Assembly (NCBI RefSeq): GCF_900184685.1
Contig: NZ_FXXL01000004.1
Span: forward strand, 395,843-459,842
Length of the DNA: 64,000 nucleotides
From: Butyricimonas sp. Marseille-P3923
GTDB lineage: Bacteria; Bacteroidota; Bacteroidia; Bacteroidales; Marinifilaceae
Direction: 5' to 3'
The notes under the pieces: generated by a model
What the model saw: only the letters and a program-made list of their open reading frames with translations
The model's database searches: none
Told to the model about the DNA's origin: nothing
Position numbers and translations under genes: made by a program
In this document: piece after piece, positions 60,638 through 64,000 of the stretch
Numbering within the stretch: the first letter of the stretch is position 1
How the letters are laid out: each line of letters opens with the position of its first letter

Positions 60638-60676
60638 AAAGGGAGAAGCCGTGCGAACAGCCTCTCCCTTTCTTTT
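60638..60676 (+). terminator. Intrinsic terminator of island 3
   Basis: aaagggaga (60638-60646) pairs perfectly with tctcccttt (60663-60671), followed by cttttg. Further right (60700-60755) are small stems (ttgcc-gaa-ggcaa; tttcg-ccgcaga-cgaaa) that may end the opposing LolA-like gene. Confidence 0.8.
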
Positions 60677-60751
60677 GTGAATATTGTAAACCTTTAACTT
60701 GCCGAAGGCAAATGCAACTTGTAGCCTGCAACTTTCGCCGCAGACGAAACC

Positions 60752-61396
60752 TTATCGTAAATCAATTACTTCCACTTCCGGGTGAGCGTCTTTGTCAAAG
60801 CGGAAGAATTTCACGTCAAGCTCCATGTCCGGTTTTTTCAAGCTCTTTATCGTGATGATTACATCGTTGCCGTCTTTCCCGAAGGAGGTAACCTTTTCCA
60901 CCATATTCGTTTTGGTGTTGATCCATACGCCTATTTTGGTAATCTGTTTGTGTTCCTTTTTCGGGGTTAATTCGATATAGGCTGTTCCGTCTTTCTCTTC
61001 GACGAGTTTCTGGTTGAATTTCTGGTTGTGAATGTCGAAAAGGATAGAGGGATTCAACATTTCTTCCTCGTTATCATCGGGGTTTTTGATGTTTACTTCT
61101 TCCTGTTCCGGCATATAAGTGTAGATCACTTCTCCGTCAAAATAATTGATCACGTCCATGACATCAATCCGGTACATTTTGTCCTTCATGTACGCCTTCC
61201 CGTGATGCGTTTCCTTGATATCTTCCTCTTTATTGATCATCGAGAGGTCGAAAACGACTTCCACTGCGGGGTATGACTTGATGTGTTCTACTGTCTTGTC
61301 GAGAATCGTTTTCGCTTTTCCGTCTGTCTGCGCGGATGCGTATATGCCGGAGAGGGCAAGGAGCATAAGTGTTAATATGTACTTCATACTATTCAT
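60752..61396 (-). CDS. LolA-like outer-membrane lipoprotein carrier
   Basis: A 214-residue periplasmic protein; Met at 61387 (MKYILT) is an alternative start. Signal peptide ends LSGIYASAQ. The body has the LolA half-barrel pattern: AKTILDKTVEHIKSYPAVEV, then YMKDKMYRIDVMDVINYFDG, YIELTPKKEHKQITKIGVWI and KVTSFGKDGNDVIITIKSL. LolA proteins carry lipoproteins between membranes; Bacteroidota have several divergent LolA-like proteins, so a carrier role is likely but not certain. It is divergent from the EamA gene and separate from island 3. Confidence 0.82.
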   Translation of the reverse strand: MNSMKYILTLMLLALSGIYASAQTDGKAKTILDKTVEHIKSYPAVEVVFDLSMINKEEDIKETHHGKAYMKDKMYRIDVMDVINYFDGEVIYTYMPEQEEVNIKNPDDNEEEMLNPSILFDIHNQKFNQKLVEEKDGTAYIELTPKKEHKQITKIGVWINTKTNMVEKVTSFGKDGNDVIITIKSLKKPDMELDVKFFRFDKDAHPEVEVIDLR

Positions 61397-61474
61397 ATTT
61401 TCGTGTGTTATTAATTGTCTCGCGAATATATAGAAAAAAATGCTACCTTCGTGCCGCTTTTTGAAAAACAGGAG

Positions 61475-62341
61475 ATGGATAAGATAAAAGGGATCATATT
61501 CGCGGCATTATCCGCGGCTACTTTCGGTTTAATTCCGTTGTACGCCAATCAGGCGATAATCGACGGAGTGAACAATGAAACTATATTGGTGTATCGCTAC
61601 GGGATAGCGGGTATAATCTATGCTATTTATTTACTTCTCCGGCGTGTGAACATGAGATTGTCCCGCGCAGAGATAAAAGAGGTTATTCTGGCGGGAGTCG
61701 GAGGTTACGGGATAACGGCATTTTTTCTGATGTGGTCTTATCATTATATGCCCACGGGAGTGGCGACAGCGATACATTTCTTTTATCCCGTGGTTGTGGC
61801 TATCCTTATGATGATCTTTTACAAGGAGCGACTTTCTCTCGAGGTGAGAGCGGGTATCGTGTTGGCGATATGCGGAGTCTATCTTTTATCGTGGGCGCCG
61901 GGAGAGGTGAAGTGGTGGGGATTATTTTTCGTCCTTATGTCCACGGTAACATACGGTTGTTACATCACGGCGTTGAACCGTCCCGTGCTCAAGGCAATTA
62001 ATCCGGACGTGTTGACTTGCTACGTGTTATTATTCACGGCTATTTTTTACGTGGCGGTGGCTCTTCCGCAGGGGAAGCTTGAGTTCGTGACACGCCCTCG
62101 TTTTTTGTTGGACATGGCACAGTTGGCAATATTCAGCACGATCGTGTCTGCCCGTCTGCTTGTTGCCGCTGTGAAGCTGATCGGCTCTGTTCCCAGTTCA
62201 GTGCTTGGGACTTTGGAACCGATTACGGCGATAGTCGTGGGGGTGATTTATTTCAAAGAAGAATTAACTTACGTGAATTATATCGGCTTGTTTATCGTGA
62301 TTGCTGCCGTCCTTGTTGTTGTCTGTCGGATGAAAAAGTGA
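61475..62341 (+). CDS. EamA/DMT-family permease
   Basis: 288 residues from ATG 61475, chosen because caggag lies just upstream; the longer frame overlaps the promoter zone of the divergent gene. About ten membrane helices in two EamA halves (MDKIKGIIFAALSAATFGLI; GLFFVLMSTVTYGCYITALN), with the typical SSVLGTLEPITAIVVGVIYF near the end. Not closely similar to the EamA protein at 34.5 kb. Substrate unknown. Confidence 0.9.
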   Translation: MDKIKGIIFAALSAATFGLIPLYANQAIIDGVNNETILVYRYGIAGIIYAIYLLLRRVNMRLSRAEIKEVILAGVGGYGITAFFLMWSYHYMPTGVATAIHFFYPVVVAILMMIFYKERLSLEVRAGIVLAICGVYLLSWAPGEVKWWGLFFVLMSTVTYGCYITALNRPVLKAINPDVLTCYVLLFTAIFYVAVALPQGKLEFVTRPRFLLDMAQLAIFSTIVSARLLVAAVKLIGSVPSSVLGTLEPITAIVVGVIYFKEELTYVNYIGLFIVIAAVLVVVCRMKK

Positions 62342-62392
62342 GAACAGGAGAAACTTTATGAACTCGAGTGATGGTTTCTTTCGTATTTTGGT

Positions 62393-62400
62393 TAAATTTG
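62393..62400 (+). promoter_or_regulatory. -7 box for cdaA
   Basis: TAAATTTG matches TAnnTTTG and lies 31 bp before the cdaA start. No clear -33 element. Confidence 0.45.
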
Positions 62401-62431
62401 CCGATGAAATTGACTTTTTAAGAATATAGAT

Positions 62432-63214
62432 ATGTTTTTTCATCTGAGTTTATCTGACATAGCCGATATATTACTGGTCGCTTTTATATTTTATCAGGTG
62501 TATAAACTGGTGAAAGGTACTGTCGCTATAAATATATTTGCCGGAATTTTTACATTTTACGTGGCTTGGTTACTGGTAAAGGCCTTGAACATGGAATTAA
62601 TGTCCGATATTTTGGGACAATTCATCGGGATGGGAGTGATCGCCTTGCTTATCGTGTTTCAGCAAGAAGTACGGCGTTTCCTGCTTTTGATAGGTAGTAA
62701 GTATAATTTGCAGAATATATTTAATTTCGAAAGACTCTTTTCCAAACCTTCGATCAAGGACGAGGTGGCGGAGGCTATTGTACGGGCTTGTGACTATTTC
62801 GCGAAGACCAAAACCGGAGCATTGATCGTGTTATCCCAAAATTCGGAGTTATTTAATTATGCCCAGACAGGGGTATTGCTTCGTTCTATTGTGACGGAGG
62901 AATTGCTTGAAAACATCTTCTTTAAAAACTCCCCGTTGCATGACGGGGCTGTTATCATTGCCGATAATAAAATACTTGCCGCGAGATGTATTCTTCCTGT
63001 GTCTGATAATAATAATATCCCGGGTAGCTTGGGGCTGCGTCATCGTGCCGCTATCGGGATGAGTGCCGCCACGGATGCCCATATCGTGGTGGTCAGCGAG
63101 GAAACGGGAAATATTACATTCGTTAAAGACGGGCATTTTAAAGTCCGAATAACTCCACAGGAGTTAAATAGCTTCCTGCATAATGATTTCACGGGATTTG
63201 TCGTGAATAAATGA
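62432..63214 (+). CDS. cdaA: Diadenylate cyclase CdaA
   Basis: A 260-residue membrane enzyme that joins two ATP into cyclic di-AMP, a signal for potassium and osmotic balance. Three membrane helices lie in the first 90 residues (IADILLVAFIFYQVYKLVKG, IFAGIFTFYVAWLLVKAL, MGVIALLIVFQQEVRRF). The cyclase domain follows with GALIVL, the DGA motif (LHDGAVII, Asp171-Ala173) and the RHR motif (LRHRAAIGMS, Arg203-Arg205), both needed for catalysis. Length and order match CdaA. It is the last protein gene before the rRNA operon. Confidence 0.95.
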   Translation: MFFHLSLSDIADILLVAFIFYQVYKLVKGTVAINIFAGIFTFYVAWLLVKALNMELMSDILGQFIGMGVIALLIVFQQEVRRFLLLIGSKYNLQNIFNFERLFSKPSIKDEVAEAIVRACDYFAKTKTGALIVLSQNSELFNYAQTGVLLRSIVTEELLENIFFKNSPLHDGAVIIADNKILAARCILPVSDNNNIPGSLGLRHRAAIGMSAATDAHIVVVSEETGNITFVKDGHFKVRITPQELNSFLHNDFTGFVVNK

Positions 63215-63289
63215 CTTTTTCACGGGGGATATCCGGTATAGTTCCGTTAATCATCTCGATCATTAACCTGTCACGTTCCTAACATGGTC

Positions 63290-63350
63290 GTTTCAAAGAC
63301 GCCCGTGAACGTCTTTGAAACGTCTTTGTATCGAAGGTGAAACGTCTTTG
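63290..63350. repeat. Inverted and direct copies of a 12-mer
   Basis: gtttcaaagacg (63290-63301) and cgtctttgaaac (63310-63321) form a perfect 12-bp stem with an 8-nt loop. The word aaacgtctttg then recurs directly at 63318-63328 and 63340-63350. It lies between cdaA and the rRNA promoters and could terminate or insulate cdaA. The rest of this 577-bp gap holds the rRNA promoters and leader. Confidence 0.6.
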
Positions 63351-63466
63351 ATCCCTTATTACACCCCTATCTCATCGAGTATCCCCCGGGGGGCCTTGGG
63401 TATGTTCTTTTCAACGTGCTGCCTTCTAGTCGTTTGTGAAAAAGTTGAAAAATAATGGTGAAAAAA

Positions 63467-63499
63467 TTTGGATAATGGAGACACGTTCGCTTATCTTTG
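63467..63499 (+). promoter_or_regulatory. rRNA promoter P1
   Basis: TTTG (63467-63470), 21-bp spacer, TATCTTTG (63492-63499), then cacccgctttc. Exact fit to the Bacteroidota consensus. Confidence 0.8.
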
Positions 63500-63594
63500 C
63501 ACCCGCTTTCAAGAGAGAGGGCAGACAAAAAGGTGCTGAAAAAAGGGAGGTTGGAACACTTCGAAAAAAAAGTTGAAAAAAACTTTGAAAAAGA

Positions 63595-63627
63595 TTTGGA
63601 AGTGGAGAGAAAAAGGTTTTATCTTTG
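63595..63627 (+). promoter_or_regulatory. rRNA promoter P2
   Basis: TTTG (63595-63598), 21-bp spacer, TATCTTTG (63620-63627), again followed by cacccgctttc. The 20 bases 63619-63638 are identical to 63491-63510 in P1, 128 bp upstream, so the operon has two tandem promoters. Confidence 0.8.
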
Positions 63628-63714
63628 CACCCGCTTTCGCTTCAAAAAAGGGGCGATAGGAAACGATAGAATAAGAGTTCTTTAAGATATTGAAATGAAC
63701 AACGTAGCGAGCGT

Positions 63715-63742
63715 GAATCGAGCCGACGAGATGTCGGGATTC
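63715..63742 (+). other. Stem-loop in the 16S leader
   Basis: gaatc-gag-ccgac-gagat-gtcgg-gattc folds into a two-part stem about 50 bp before mature 16S. Likely part of rRNA antitermination or processing. Confidence 0.5.
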
Positions 63743-63791
63743 ATGAAACACATGACCCTTGCCGGAATAAAATTTCTGAAATTAACTATTA

Positions 63792-64000
63792 CAATGAAGA
63801 GTTTGATCCTGGCTCAGGATGAACGCTAGCGACAGGCTTAACACATGCAAGTCGAGGGGCAGCGGGGAGTAGCAATACTTCGCCGGCGACCGGCGCACGG
63901 GTGAGTAACACGTGTGCAACCAACCCCGTACCGGGAGATAACCCGCGGAAACGTGGACTAACACCCCATGATACTTCAAGGCCGCATGGTCTTGATTTTA
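63792..64000 (+). rRNA. 16S ribosomal RNA, 5' part
   Basis: Begins aatgaagagtttgatcctgg, the conserved 5' end of 16S, followed by gaacgctagcgacaggctta, acacatgcaagtcgag and gcgcacgggtgagtaacacg. About 209 bases are in the window and the gene runs off the right edge. The variable region resembles Butyricimonas/Odoribacter from memory. The exact mature 5' end is approximate. Confidence 0.97.

Noticed and set aside
63215..63790. tRNA gene before the 16S gene
   Set aside because: No cloverleaf arms or TTC-arm sequence were found; the stretch is explained by promoters, repeats and leader stems.

Overview
The window comes from a gut-type Bacteroidota chromosome, most likely family Odoribacteraceae (Butyricimonas/Odoribacter-like). 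The evidence is the promoter style (TTG or TTTG, a spacer of about 17-21 bases, then TAnnTTTG), the SusC/SusD pairs, the ECF sigma/FecR switches, and the 5' end of a 16S rRNA gene at the right edge whose first 200 bases look Butyricimonas-like to me. That placement is from memory, not from a search.

Layout. Island 1 (1-14.2 kb): FecR, SusC, SusD, a lipoprotein related to HExxH metallohydrolases, four small periplasmic proteins (three with thioredoxin fold), a subtilase and a retropepsin-like protease with a PDZ-like end. Between islands (14.2-18.4 kb): a GH85 endo-beta-N-acetylglucosaminidase and a gingipain-like (C25-like) cysteine peptidase. Island 2 (18.4-34.4 kb): sigma, FecR, SusC, SusD, the same lipoprotein family, two tandem large metzincins and two TlpA-type proteins. 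Housekeeping and mixed genes (34.5-45.1 kb): EamA permease, double transglutaminase-like lipoprotein, GNAT acetyltransferase, MFS sugar transporter with ROK kinase, glutamine synthetase, M3 peptidase. Island 3 (45.5-60.7 kb): two divergent small calycin-like proteins, sigma, FecR, SusC, SusD, the same lipoprotein family, an extra surface lipoprotein and three TlpA-type proteins. Right end (60.7-64 kb): LolA-like protein, EamA permease, diadenylate cyclase CdaA, tandem rRNA promoters and 16S.

How it seems to work. Each island is a TonB/SusCD uptake system under its own cell-surface-signalling switch: the SusC proteins carry STN domains that could talk to FecR, which holds the ECF sigma. None carries polysaccharide-degrading enzymes. 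They carry thioredoxin-fold proteins with varied CxxC motifs and protease-fold proteins. My reading is that they handle peptides or disulfide-rich proteins rather than glycans, with GH85 and the C25-like peptidase helping to open host glycoproteins. This is inference.

The most striking pattern is repeated loss of catalytic residues in conserved protease folds: a subtilase with Asp kept but His, oxyanion Asn and Ser replaced (E, D, K); a metzincin next to its active twin with every zinc ligand lost; three lipoproteins without HExxH; a thioredoxin with SxxC; and a second transglutaminase fold without its Cys. These may be binding proteins rather than enzymes. At the DNA level the best observation is a pair of helically phased 11-bp heptamer arrays, each next to the same 16-mer, in two gaps 33 kb apart.
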